A stretch of 56,942 bases of DNA from positions 1-56,942 of the forward strand of contig CAWDMN010000076.1 in NCBI GenBank assembly GCA_963803155.1, read 5' to 3'. The stretch is from CAWDMN01 sp963803155. GTDB lineage: Bacteria; Acidobacteriota; Terriglobia; Versatilivoradales; Versatilivoraceae. Positions 28,751 through 37,589 of this stretch are shown here, piece by piece. The notes under the pieces were generated by a model. That model did no database searches. It had not been told where the DNA came from and saw only the letters and a list, made by a program, of their open reading frames with translations. How positions within the stretch are numbered: the first letter of the stretch is position 1; each line of letters begins with the position of its first letter. The position numbers and the translations under genes are program-made.

Positions 28751-29170
28751 ATGAACAGCATTGGCACACTGGAAACGTTGCCGAAGATTCCTTATGGATA
28801 TAGCCGCGCCCTTGATTTTCCCCTGGGCACTTCATTGGGCATGGTGGAAGCTGCCTTGAAGATGGAAGGCTTTGGAGTCCTCTTTCAGTTGGATTTGAAA
28901 GAAAAATTCAAAGAGAAACTGGGAGTCAATTTTGCCAAATACATGATTTTGGGGGTGTGCAATCCCGCCATCGCTTATAAGGGCTTGCAAGAAGAAATCG
29001 GATTGGGATTGCTGTTGCCCTGTAATGTGATTTTATTTGAAAAAGGGCATCAAACCATCGTGTCGGCTATCGATGCCGTTAAGATGTTATCGATTGTGGA
29101 GCGCCCGGAAATGCGGGGCATGGCTGAAGAGGTGAATGCCAAGCTGAAACGGGCCTTGGATCGGCTCTAA
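28751..29170 (+). CDS. DUF302 domain protein
   Basis: 139 residues from the ATG at 28751, which has GGGAGGAAT directly before it. The sequence fits DUF302 throughout: YGYSRALDFPLGTSLGMVEAALKMEGFGVLFQLDLKEKFKEKLG, then YMILGVCNPAIAYKGLQEEIGLGLLLPCNVILFE. The family is a small alpha/beta fold of unknown function, often near metal efflux, thiosulfate or stress genes. Two cysteines (VCNP, LPCN) are conserved-looking. It is probably transcribed with the universal stress gene, 123 bp upstream, and with the small membrane protein 80 bp downstream. Confidence 0.88.
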   Translation: MNSIGTLETLPKIPYGYSRALDFPLGTSLGMVEAALKMEGFGVLFQLDLKEKFKEKLGVNFAKYMILGVCNPAIAYKGLQEEIGLGLLLPCNVILFEKGHQTIVSAIDAVKMLSIVERPEMRGMAEEVNAKLKRALDRL

Positions 29171-29250
29171 TTTTATCCGGCTGGTGTACCGCTGTGGGTT
29201 GATTTGCCGGACCGGTTTTGCGAGAATAATGAATGAAAGGTGATAGAAAG

Positions 29251-29439
29251 ATGCCTGAATGGATTTGGTTTGTATTGATTCTTGGTGGTTATCTTGCCTT
29301 GATGAAGTGGATATTGCCTGCAATGGGCGTTTCCACGTGAATGTCCAATTCCTGCAACGTCGAGTCTCGACGTTCCGAAAATGCAGCCCAAACGCAGGAA
29401 CTGAAGGCTAATTCCAAATCTTCGGACAAATCGCAATAA
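29251..29439 (+). CDS. Small membrane protein, candidate selenoprotein (in-frame UGA)
   Basis: ATG at 29251 is preceded by AGGTGAT, a seven-base match to the anti-SD sequence, six bases away. The first 29 codons encode one membrane helix (MPEWIWFVLILGGYLALMKW, then ILPAMGVST) and meet UGA at 29338-29340. The frame stays open after it for 32 codons, MSNSCNVESRRSENAAQTQE onward, to a TAA at 29437-29439. Read through, the junction is GVST-U-MSNSC, a U-x4-C pair just after the membrane helix. A hairpin at 29356-29374 meets the spacing and loop rules for a bacterial SECIS. I recall small membrane proteins ending in a similar Cys-Met-Ser motif but cannot confirm that here. If UGA is a plain stop, the product is a 29-residue membrane peptide. 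Selenocysteine machinery is not in this window. Confidence 0.5.
29356..29374 (+). promoter_or_regulatory. Bacterial SECIS-like hairpin
   Basis: AACGTCGAG-T-CTCGACGTT, a perfect 9-bp palindrome around one base; in practice a seven-pair stem with loop AGUCU at 29363-29367. The loop starts 22 nt after the UGA at 29338-29340 and has G as its second base. Bacterial SECIS elements lie inside the coding region with the loop about 16-37 nt after the UGA and a G among the first two loop bases, so both rules are met. The window is rich in other palindromes, so chance is possible. Confidence 0.45.
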
Positions 29440-29662
29440 TCCCCTTCTTTCCCGCGGCTATTATTTTTTGCTCACGGGTGCGACTATACGGGATATTATT
29501 TCCACCCTCCTTTTATCTGTCGGAAAGCCGATGGCAGAACTCAAGGTGATGGCTAGTCCGCAAAACTGGCCATCGTTTTTCGCCCCCCATAAAGCCGTAC
29601 AATGGCCACTCTGCGAGTGTACGCGAATGCCATAGGTTGGGAAAATCAAAAATAAAAACCAG

Positions 29663-29844
29663 GTAACCACTCAGGTTGTAGCCAGAAGCCAGAATTCAGC
29701 AGTCAGAATGAACATGCCAGCAATGAGATTTGATGCCCTTGTGGCGTGGCAAAAGGTTCATAAGTTTTGGCGCAATCTTTTGGAGGCTTATTCGCGGGCC
29801 ATTCTGGATTCTGACTCCTGAATTCTGTCTACTTGAGTAGCTAC
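29663..29844. repeat. MITE-like repeat, copy B, with four-helix-bundle gene stub
   Basis: 182 bp, matching the element at 4901-5083 along its whole length. Ends: GTAACCACTCAGG and, inverted, GTAGCTACTCAAG. Inside, the plus strand reads RFDALVAWQKVHKF, the start of a four-helix-bundle protein, then LLEAYSRAILDSDS and a stop. The stretch from 29440 to 29662 has one minus-strand frame (29670 down to 29461) without a known domain. Confidence 0.7.
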
Positions 29845-29890
29845 AAAACCAGTAACAGAGATCCATTGTCGGACGTAATAAATCAGAAGT

Positions 29891-30175
29891 GCCGCCCATG
29901 CCTGAACGGCTGGGACAACAAGAGGTAAAAAGAGAATGATGGAGGCGGCCTGCCTTCAGGCCGTCTCAGTAAGCTTTGTAAATCCAGACGGGGCAAGGGC
30001 ACCTCGCCTCCATCCACGCTACTTTCTAGGGAGCTCCGCATGCCAGCGAGGCTGTCGCAACAAGACGATGAAACGGGATGATGGAGGCGGCCTGCCCTCA
30101 GGCCGTCTCAGCAGGCTTGGCAAACTCAGACGGGGCAAGGGCACCTCGCCTCCATCCACGCTACTTTCTTAGGAG
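29891..30175 (+). repeat. Modular repeat array: two cores and two GATGGAGGCGG inserts
   Basis: Order along the plus strand: core copy 2 (29891-29934, degenerate, MPERLGQQE), insert (29938-30014), joining sequence CACGCTACTTTCTAGGGAG, core copy 3 (30029-30073, MPARLSQQDDE), a second nearly identical insert (30080-30156) and CACGCTACTTTCTTAGGAG. Each 77-bp insert starts GATGGAGGCGG and ends CGCCTCCATC, an inverted repeat, and holds a small CCTGCCTTCAGG palindrome. The array lies between the small membrane protein and an esterase gene. Confidence 0.75.
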
Positions 30176-30258
30176 AAGGCTGAATCGGATCGCCGGCCAA
30201 TCATTCATGGTTATGTGAATGCGCGTGGCCAACCGGCTGGACCGGGCAGGAGGAACAA

Positions 30259-31257
30259 ATGGATCCTATAATCAATTTGAATTCGGGCTGGTACGAATGC
30301 TTGGGACTGCGCTTCCTAAAGGGTCCCTCTAGCATGAGCTGGTTGCCCTCCTTCATTCTGACCTTTCTATTACTCGTCCCGCTGTTTGCCGAAGCGCAAA
30401 CGCCTCCAAGCGCATCCAAGATCGCCGAATTATCCACACAATGGGTTGATCCGGTCATCGTCGCTCCGCCGCGGACCATCTACCACCTCTTTGAGACGGC
30501 CTCGCGCGGCAAGGGCACGCAGGGAAGTTATCTGATTTACCTGCCCCCAACTTACAAAACATCGAAGACCCGCCGTTATCCGGTTATTTATTGGTTGCAC
30601 GGCGGCTTCGGCAACGCTCGGGAAGGCGCATGGGCAGTGGAGCGGATGGACAAAGCCATAAAGGCCGGCTTGATGCCCGAAACAATTGTCGTGCTCGCGC
30701 AGGCCCTGCCAGTCGGCTGGTATGTCAACTCCAAGGACGGAAAGCGGCCCGTTGAGGACGTAATCATAAGAAACTTGATTCCGCACATCGATGCCACATA
30801 CCGCACCCTCAACCGGCGCGAGGCGCGGGGCATCGAAGGAATGTCCATGGGGGGCTACGGTGCGCTCCATCTGGGAATGAAGTATCCAAATCTTTTTGGC
30901 GCGATCTCGTCGGTTGCTCCCAGCATCCTGCGAAATCTGAGCGATGAGCCGAAGGAACGCACCTTCGACACATTCGGTGACGATCAGGATTTCTACGATG
31001 CGAACAGCCCCTGGGTGCTCGTAAAAACAAACGCCGCCGCCCTGCGCCGTGGAACCGCGATACGCCTCCTCGCGGGCGGCCAGGATATCGGGCTGCGTCC
31101 CTCAATCGCCGCCTTTCACGACCTGCTTGCCACACTCGATATCCCTCACCAATTCACCGAGGTCAAAGGCGCCGGCCACCTATACCAAGCCATCATCGGT
31201 GGACTTGGAAACGATGCTTTCGCTTTTTGGGATCGGGCGTTTGGTAAATTCCTGTGA
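30259..31257 (+). CDS. Secreted esterase (putative esterase, D-like alpha/beta hydrolase)
   Basis: 332 residues from the ATG at 30259, which has a perfect AGGAGG five bases upstream; an internal ATG at 30334 would give a more ordinary signal peptide (MSWLPSFILTFLLLVPLFAE). The fold is that of the 'putative esterase' family: GSYLIYLPPTYKTSKTRRYPVIYWLHGGFG, the nucleophile elbow GMSMGGYGALHLG with Ser196, and a C-terminal His in KGAGHLYQ. The acid is probably the Asp in GGQDIG. Related exported enzymes cleave ferulate, acetyl or short acyl esters from plant polysaccharides or mycolate-like lipids; the substrate here is unknown. A transposase remnant begins directly after its stop. Confidence 0.82.
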   Translation: MDPIINLNSGWYECLGLRFLKGPSSMSWLPSFILTFLLLVPLFAEAQTPPSASKIAELSTQWVDPVIVAPPRTIYHLFETASRGKGTQGSYLIYLPPTYKTSKTRRYPVIYWLHGGFGNAREGAWAVERMDKAIKAGLMPETIVVLAQALPVGWYVNSKDGKRPVEDVIIRNLIPHIDATYRTLNRREARGIEGMSMGGYGALHLGMKYPNLFGAISSVAPSILRNLSDEPKERTFDTFGDDQDFYDANSPWVLVKTNAAALRRGTAIRLLAGGQDIGLRPSIAAFHDLLATLDIPHQFTEVKGAGHLYQAIIGGLGNDAFAFWDRAFGKFL

Positions 31258-31258
31258 T

Positions 31259-31600
31259 GGAATACGAGGGAGGAGCAGATATGTACTGGATGCAAGCCTT
31301 GGGGTGCGTCCCTTTTGGGAGCAAATAGTGGCGGCGGTTGAGGCGGAAAAAGAAGAAAAGTGGGAGACATTTGCCCGCCACCGAGAGGATGCAGGGTGCG
31401 ATAAAGGACTGTGGCTGGCCAGAGAATTAGGAGGCTTGAGTATACAACAATTGGCCGACCAGGTGGGTGGAATCAGCTTTCCTGGGATTTCGAGCGTCTT
31501 GCGGCAAATGGTTCGCCGTCGGGTCCGAGAGAAAGGACTAGCCACGCCGATTGATCAAACTGAAAATAGCGTACACATAATAACCAGATCTGACCCTTAA
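31259..31600 (+). pseudogene. RAYT-type (REP-associated) transposase, 3' remnant A
   Basis: Only the C-terminal part is left. From about 31262 the frame reads RSRYVLDASLGVRPFWEQIV, then FARHREDAGCDKGLWLARELGGLSIQQLADQVGGISFPGISSVLRQMVRR: the DnaA/HTH-like tail of Y1 transposases that mobilise REP sequences. The catalytic HUH and Tyr part is missing, and the frame runs upstream only over the antisense-like part of the esterase gene. It ends just before AATAACCAGATCTGACCC, an 18-bp sequence that also follows the second remnant at 40513. So both are right-hand ends of related elements. Confidence 0.7.
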
Positions 31601-31950
31601 ATCTTTTAAGGTCTGCTTTCATTGATTGCAAAAGTCCTCGGGATCATCAAGCAATGGCGGCGGATTCCTCTAGACCGGCCATCCTTCCCAGTTTCGGACA
31701 TTCCCGTTCCAATTACGGACAGGCTTTATCGGCGAAGCCTCGCGCATGAAGATTCTTAAACCTCTGAACCCCGCTTCTTATTAGATGGTTTAGGCCATTC
31801 CTCTCCTTGCTGCAAGGCTTTTTGGCAGGCCGCGTGCGTTGGAGAGAATGGGTAACTTCATTCTAATCCTTGGACAGCCTTTCATGGCATAACAACGAGC
31901 CTCCGATTCCCAAGAACCGGACTGACAGCAGGATTGAGGAGAGTGGAATT

Positions 31951-34386
31951 ATGATTGGACTCTTACAAAACCTTCGATATGGCATCCGCCTCATGCGAAA
32001 GAACCCCGGCTTTACGACAGTGGCAGTGCTGTCACTGGCGCTCGGCATTGGTGCGAACACGGCAATCTTCAGCGTCATTAACACGGTGCTCCTGCGCCCG
32101 CTTCCCTATGCGGATGCTGGCCGGCTCGTGGTGATCGGTGACGGAAGCCCCCTGTGGGCCGAAGGACCCATTTCTTATCCAAACTTTCTGGACTGGCAAG
32201 CGCAGAACCAGGTGTTCGAGCACATGGCGGCATTTCAAGGCGAGGGCATCACGCTGATGAGTGCTTCGCGGCCGGAAGCTATGTCGATCCTGAAGGTCTC
32301 CGCGGAATTCTTTCCCACGCTGGGCGTGAAGCCGATTTATGGACGAGATTTTCTGGCATCCGAGGACAAGGTTGGTTCTGCTCCCGTGGCCATTCTAAGC
32401 CACCGTCTTTGGCAAGGACGTTTCGGGGGCAACCCGGACGTGATTGGGACCCGGCTGCTTTTGAAAGGGACGCTGAAGGCGCAGAGCTACACGTTGATTG
32501 GGATCCTCCCTCCGGATTTCAGATTTTCGGGCGAATCCGACTTATATTTGCCCATCGGTCTCTGGAGTGATGATGGCTATCTCATGAAACGCGAGAATCA
32601 CGACCGAACGCTTGGGATCGCACGGCTGAAGACCGGGACAACGCTGGAACAGGCTCGTGCGCAAATGGCAACCATTGCTCACCGCCTCCAACAGCAATAT
32701 CCGGCCACCAACACGGGTTTCAAAGTGAGGATTACACCGTTGCGGGAGCGCGCTACGGCTCAAGCCCAGTCTACACTGCTCGTGTTGTTCTGTGCGGTGG
32801 GTTTTGTCCTTCTGATCGCTTGTGTGAACGTAGCCAATCTGTTGCTGGCGCGTTCGTTGGCTCGAACGAAGGAGGTTGCCATTCGCCAGGCACTCGGCGC
32901 CAGCCGCGGGCGCGTCATGTGGCAATTCCTGATGGAGAGCATGTTGTTGGGATTGGCGGGGGGGATAGCCGGTCTGGTACTGGGAGCATGGACCTCCGGG
33001 GGACTGGCCAGATTGATTCCTCAAGAGCTGCCTCTCAACGGAATCCCCATTGACCACCGGGTGTTGGGCTTCACGTTGTTCATTTCCCTCTTGACGGGGG
33101 TCGTGTTTGGACTCGCTCCAGCCCTGCAGGCCTCAAAACTGGATTTGAACGGCTCGCTCAAGGAAGGGGGACGAACTTCGGGAGCTGGATCGGGGCATCA
33201 CCGGATTCGGAGCCTGCTGGTGGTCTCTGAAGTGGCTCTGGCCTTGGTGCTTCTCATCAGTGCTGGATTGATGGTCCAGAGTCTGTGGCGTCTCCTGAAA
33301 GTCGATCCTGGCTTTAATCCCGATGGCGTGTTGACGATGGCCTTAGATATGTCGGACCGGAAATATGGCGAAAATCCGGCACACTTCATGGAATTCAATG
33401 CCCAACTGCTCGAAAGTATTCGAGCTCTGCCGGGAATCCAATACGCCGGCCTGGTCCGCCCGCTTCCTTTGTCGGGAGGACGCTCGGCGATGCAGTTTTA
33501 TCGCGAAGACTTGCCCGTCCCTCCGGCAAACGCATTTCCCGGGGCCGACTGGCGAGCCGCCAGCCCCGGATACTTCCAAGCCATGGGAATGTCCCTGCTG
33601 AAAGGCCGGTTCTTCGAGAATTCAGATCGCCAAAACTCTCCGACCGTTGCCGTGATCAACGAGACCATGGCCCGCAGTTTCTGGCCCGGCGCAGATCCCA
33701 TTGGGAAACGAATGCGGCTCGGCACGCCGGAGATGGGCCTCCCCTGGTTCACGGTCGTGGGGATCGTCCATGACGCCAAACCCTTCGGGCTGGAAGCCGC
33801 TGCCCCCGCCGAATTTTTTGTTTCGTGCCTCCAACTGGGCTCGTGGGTCGATATGAATTTGATAGTGCGAACCAGCTCTGACAATTTGGGAATTGCCACT
33901 GCACTGCGCGAACGAGTCCTGGCATTGGATCGGGAGATGGTGGTTTCCAACATTCAGACGATGGACCAACGTCTTGCCGGAACTATGGCGGGGCGGAGAT
34001 CGACCACGCTCACCTTCGGAATCTTTGCGGCCTTGGCGCTCACTCTGGCGGGGGTGGGAATCTATGGCGTAATGTCATTTTTGATGACGCAGCGGGCCCA
34101 TGAAATTGGTGTGCGCCTGGCTCTCGGCGCCACGAGCCGTGACGTACTGAAGCTCGCTATCAGGCAGGGGCTTGGGCTGACCCTGGCTGGAGTCGCTGTC
34201 GGCCTGGTCGGCGCCTATGCGTTGACCCGATCACTGGCAAGCATGCTGTTCAGTGTTCGCCCCACGGATCCTGTAACCTTCATCGGAGTGACGGCACTGT
34301 TGGTGGGGGTGGCCCTGCTCGCTTGTTACATCCCGGCCCGCCGGGCGACAAAGGTCGATCCGATAAGGGTGCTGCGTTGTGAGTAA
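31951..34386 (+). CDS. Orphan MacB/FtsX-type permease (ADOP) 1
   Basis: 811 residues from the ATG at 31951, with GAGGAG about ten bases upstream; the open frame reaches 31870 but adds unlike sequence. It starts LLQNLRYGIRLMRKNPGFTTVAVLSLALGIGANTAIFSVIN, the hallmark of acidobacterial duplicated orphan permeases. Two copies of the MacB periplasmic-core plus FtsX unit are visible: the first FtsX block at about 300-420 (GFVLLIACVNVANLLLARSLARTKEVAIRQALGAS), the second in the last 110 residues (LTLAGVGIYGVMSFLMTQRAHEIGVRLALGATSRDVLKLA). It ends in ARRATKVDPIRVLR. No ATPase gene is adjacent, as is usual for the family. It may move lipids, peptides or macrolides, or have a mechanotransmission role; unknown. 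Confidence 0.92.
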   Translation: MIGLLQNLRYGIRLMRKNPGFTTVAVLSLALGIGANTAIFSVINTVLLRPLPYADAGRLVVIGDGSPLWAEGPISYPNFLDWQAQNQVFEHMAAFQGEGITLMSASRPEAMSILKVSAEFFPTLGVKPIYGRDFLASEDKVGSAPVAILSHRLWQGRFGGNPDVIGTRLLLKGTLKAQSYTLIGILPPDFRFSGESDLYLPIGLWSDDGYLMKRENHDRTLGIARLKTGTTLEQARAQMATIAHRLQQQYPATNTGFKVRITPLRERATAQAQSTLLVLFCAVGFVLLIACVNVANLLLARSLARTKEVAIRQALGASRGRVMWQFLMESMLLGLAGGIAGLVLGAWTSGGLARLIPQELPLNGIPIDHRVLGFTLFISLLTGVVFGLAPALQASKLDLNGSLKEGGRTSGAGSGHHRIRSLLVVSEVALALVLLISAGLMVQSLWRLLKVDPGFNPDGVLTMALDMSDRKYGENPAHFMEFNAQLLESIRALPGIQYAGLVRPLPLSGGRSAMQFYREDLPVPPANAFPGADWRAASPGYFQAMGMSLLKGRFFENSDRQNSPTVAVINETMARSFWPGADPIGKRMRLGTPEMGLPWFTVVGIVHDAKPFGLEAAAPAEFFVSCLQLGSWVDMNLIVRTSSDNLGIATALRERVLALDREMVVSNIQTMDQRLAGTMAGRRSTTLTFGIFAALALTLAGVGIYGVMSFLMTQRAHEIGVRLALGATSRDVLKLAIRQGLGLTLAGVAVGLVGAYALTRSLASMLFSVRPTDPVTFIGVTALLVGVALLACYIPARRATKVDPIRVLRCE

Positions 34387-34562
34387 AGTATTCCCGCCGC
34401 GGATTGTCTTGAAGTCTTACCCACAGAATTTTGACGTTGGGTATGGCGCTAACTCAAGGATTAATAAGTCCCGAAGGGATAAATTTGAAGAGTATTTGTC
34501 GCCAAAAGATTTTTAAGTTAGCTCCATTCAGGTCTGACACTCTCAGCGCACCCAATCTTCCT

Positions 34563-34608
34563 GGGAGCCATTCATGCCAGCGTGGCTGGCTCAACAAGAG
34601 GATGAAAA
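34563..34608 (+). repeat. Modular repeat, core copy 4
   Basis: GGGAG followed by an ATG and codons MPAWLAQQEDEN, with the GCCAGCGTGGCTGGC hairpin inside. It is preceded by CCCAATCTTCCT, similar to the CCCAATTTTAATTTTCT found before core copy 5, and its downstream insert is the nested palindrome at 34658-34780. Confidence 0.65.
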
Positions 34609-34657
34609 TATTCAACTTCAATCATCAGGTTCGGAAAAGAGAATGTCTAGCGCTGAT

Positions 34658-34780
34658 CCCCTCCTTGGACAAGGAGGGCCCGTCCGTCCCTAAACGGACG
34701 GGGGTGGTTGGATGCTGGCCAGGCTATGCTGTCGCACCACCCCGTCCGCTAAGGCGGACACCCCTCCTGTCCAGGAGGGG
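34658..34780. repeat. Nested palindrome, CCCCTCCTT...AGGAGGGG
   Basis: Outer arms CCCCTCCTTGGACAAGGAGGG and CCCCTCCTGTCCAGGAGGGG are each hairpins and also inverse to one another; inner arms CCGTCCGT, ACGGACGGGGGTGG, CACCACCCCGTCCG and CGGACACC form a second layer around a spacer of about 35 bp. A related CCCCTCTTGTCAAAGGAGGGG hairpin lies at 42216-42236. It sits in the 455-bp space between the first permease and the FecR gene. Confidence 0.6.
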
Positions 34781-34841
34781 AACATTGCCGCTTTCGGTTG
34801 CCGCTCGGCAGGGATTTTCTAGAAGCATTTCGCGATAGAAC

Positions 34842-36926
34842 CTAGTTCCTTGGCGGGCGATCCTCCCGCGACTTTTGCGACCGTTGCCTCTGTTGTTGTT
34901 TCGTCTCCTGCTTCTGCACTTTCTCCCGTTGCTGCGTCTGCTTCTGCTCCAACTTCTGAAGTTCTTGCTGTTGCTTTTGTTGGAGTTTCTGGTGTTCCTG
35001 CTGCTGGCGCTGATTTTCAGCCTGCTGTTGCGCCTTTAACTCCTCTTGCCGATGCTTTTGCTCGAGGCGCTGCTGTTCCTGCTGCTGTTGCTGCTGGAGC
35101 CTTTGCTGGTCCTGCTGTTGCTTCCGCCCCAATTCGGCATCACGGGGGCTCAATGGCGGCTGAACCGGCCGGTTTTCGTTCGGGTTACTCGATAGCGGCG
35201 TCCTGTTCGGCTGCGCCGAGGGTGGACGGTCCTGGCGGATGCGCTGATTTGGCTGAACCGGTTGTTCGGGCGCCGGCAGCGCAGCGGGCGCCGGTCTGTT
35301 CGATTGTGCGGGTTGGCCGCCTGGCCTGGTGCGGGCGACGCTTTCAACCGGCACTGGCCTTGCTTGAGGACGCACCACTTTCACGGCAGTGGCGCCTTGC
35401 GCGCGCTCGGGTTCCAGCCGCTGCATTTCCTGGCGTCCCAAAGGACGCCCGCCATTGGATTGAATGACCTGTTGTTGCCGCGCAAAGGCCACAGGCGCTG
35501 GCGGCGGTGCAGTCCTGGCGACGACGGAGCGAGCTTGGACGGCGGCTGACGGACGGACTGAAGACGTGGCAGCGCCGCCCAGAACGCTCCTCTGCTCGGG
35601 CACGACACCGACATTGGGGGTGATTTGCTCGCGTGCGAGCTGCCTTTCATCCACTCTAACGAGGTTCCTCGAAACAGGTTGCCCGGAGGCGAAGGCTGTC
35701 TGTGAGGTGGCGGTTATGGCGCCGGGCGCCGTCCGGTTCATGTACTTGATATTCGTGACGCTGGTGTTGTTAGTCGTGTAGTTGTTATAGACGTTTGTAA
35801 CGGTGGTGTTGTTGACCACCGTGTTCGTCACATTGACGTTGGTCACGTAAGTCCGGCTCACACGGTACGGGGGAACATAGACTTCTCGCGGCCCTAGCGG
35901 AAACCACGCCACCCCCGGGCCGGCTCTGCCAACCTCAATGCCAATGCCGAAGCGCGGCCCGCCGACCCAGGCCACGAGTGCCGGAGCGTAAACGGGTCGG
36001 GCAACGATCACGGGTCCCGGGCACCAACCCCAGACTCCTCCAACAAATGCCCAACGGCCGTAATGGAATGGAGCGAAGCCCCAGGGTGCATCATCCACCC
36101 ACGTCCACCCCCAGGGTGAAATCCAAACCCACTGGCCGTACCGAAAGGGAGCCCAGCCGGCAACAACCGTCGTAGGCACCCAGATGGGGCCATAGTCGGG
36201 AACGGTCCGCCATTGGCCATATTCATCGAGATCTCCGTAGCCGACCGTATAAGGAGAAACGTAGCGGGCGGAGCTCGAGCGATTCTAACGACGGTCGCGA
36301 TCCTGGCACCAGCGATCGAAGTCGTCGAAGTCGCCGAGGCTGGCCAGATCGGCCCCGAGTTGATCGGTTCCGGTGAAAGTGGCGCTCTGACCCGAATGCA
36401 CGGTGAAGGCTTGGCCACCCCCGGTCACTTCGCCGTCGCCGCCACGGACGGAGACCATTGTCATGTCGCCCGCTTCATTGACCTCAAGGCGATAATCACC
36501 GGGGCGAAGCAGAGTGAACGCAAGGTTAGGCGTGTCCACTTCGACCGTTTCGCTCTGATCCAGGCTTCGCAGGTGAATGTTGATGACGCCTTCGCTGAGA
36601 CGGATCTGGGCCATATTGTCGGCCAGATTCAAGAAAGAAAATCCGGTTTCACTGTCCAGGCGAATCGCAGCCGAACCGGTGTCCAGTTCGGCGCGGGCGC
36701 CGCGGTCTGTCCAGAGCCTATCGCCCGTGGTGATAGGCCGGTTCACCACCGCCGAAATCCAATCTTCGGTTCCGGCGGGTTCAAAGGAAACCGAACCGCG
36801 CATATATCCCAGACGTGCCACGCGGTCGGGGGGATCATCCTCATCGGCTGCCGCTTTCTGGGGCATGCCTAACCCGAGTCCCAAAGCCATGATCAGCAGG
36901 GTCAATCTTCTCAAGGACTTTATCAT
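34842..36926 (-). CDS. FecR-domain / DUF6600-type exported protein with in-frame amber codon
   Basis: One gene of 694 codons interrupted by TAG at 36285-36287. The first part (36926 to the stop, 213 residues) has a signal peptide (MALGLGLGMPQKAAA), then RVARLGYMRGSVSFEPAGTEDW and a FecR-like beta domain (DRLWTDRGARAELDTGSAAIRLD). After the stop the same frame goes on without loss: SARYVSPYTVGYGDLDEYGQWR, the Trp/Tyr-rich DUF6600 region (WVWISPWGWTWVDDAPWGFAPFHYGRW), a Thr/Asn-rich linker and a long Gln-rich coiled-coil tail ending DRPPRN. AGGAGG lies eight bases before the ATG. A GTG at 36179 could restart translation but has no signal peptide. FecR domains in this family are envelope proteins of unknown role, not the sigma regulator itself. 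Confidence 0.82.
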
Positions 36927-37274
36927 CGCTTTTTCCTCCTAAAAATCATCGAACAGTCTAGGCTTCCGACTGACGGAGCCATCTACCTCCGGACCTCCCC
37001 CGGACTTCCCGTCCTAACTCTCAGGATCATTCTCCGTGCTATTTGCGACAATGTGAGTCCGCAAATCATGGGCTCAACGATTGGCTATTCACTCAGCATC
37101 TGATGGTTCAGAGATCTTCAACGTCGGCCCAACCGTAGTGCACAGCCCCTCCCCCATGCTCTGCGGCCTGTGAACAGCGCATGTCGCAGAACAATTCACT
37201 ATTTCATTATTACATACTAAGCGTTCGTGAATAGATTACCGGTCCAACGAAAATCCCCACCTAAGACAAGGACA

Positions 37275-37397
37275 GGAAAACTCTTGGCAGGGGTGGTCTG
37301 AAGTTTTAGACAGGCGGAAAGCGGCAGCATTTGCACAACCCAGTCCTCGACTTCGTCTCGCCCACCCATGCTCGCCGGAGGAGGAGAATTTTGAACC
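37275..37397 (-). repeat. Dispersed 123-bp repeat, copy X
   Basis: On the minus strand it starts GGTTCAAAATTCTCCTCC, passes GGGCGAGACGAAGTCGAGG and ends CAGACCACCCCTGCCAAGAG. The copy at 42095-42219 on the plus strand matches it over its whole length at roughly three quarters identity. No reading frame is shared. The remainder of the 663-bp stretch 36927-37589 shows nothing I can name; a promoter for the permease is expected but not evident. Confidence 0.65.
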
Positions 37398-37589
37398 GGT
37401 ATTTTATTTACTCAATTATCGGAAGCGGCCGGGAAGGGGCGTCCCAACCCCGGACAAGTGCGTCCCACAAATGGACATTGCCTGATCACCCTGAGAGGGC
37501 TTAACTTCCCATCTGAAAGTTATTAAGGAGTTTATAGAAAATCAATGTGGAATTTGAATTGCTACATAGGAGCAGTGGGAGGATTTCAA

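Noticed and set aside
29461..29670. 69-codon minus-strand frame with TYGIRVHSQSGHCTALWG
   Set aside because: Somewhat protein-like, but its start lies in the repeat at 29663 and no family or binding site supports it; at most a gene fragment.
34850..35781. Long plus-strand frames opposite the FecR gene
   Set aside because: They are antisense images of Gln- and Pro-rich codons, with Val/Ala-rich low-complexity translations.
36179..36287. Separate gene starting at GTG 36179
   Set aside because: The frame before it, back to the amber codon and beyond, is continuous with the same protein, and a start here would lack a signal peptide.
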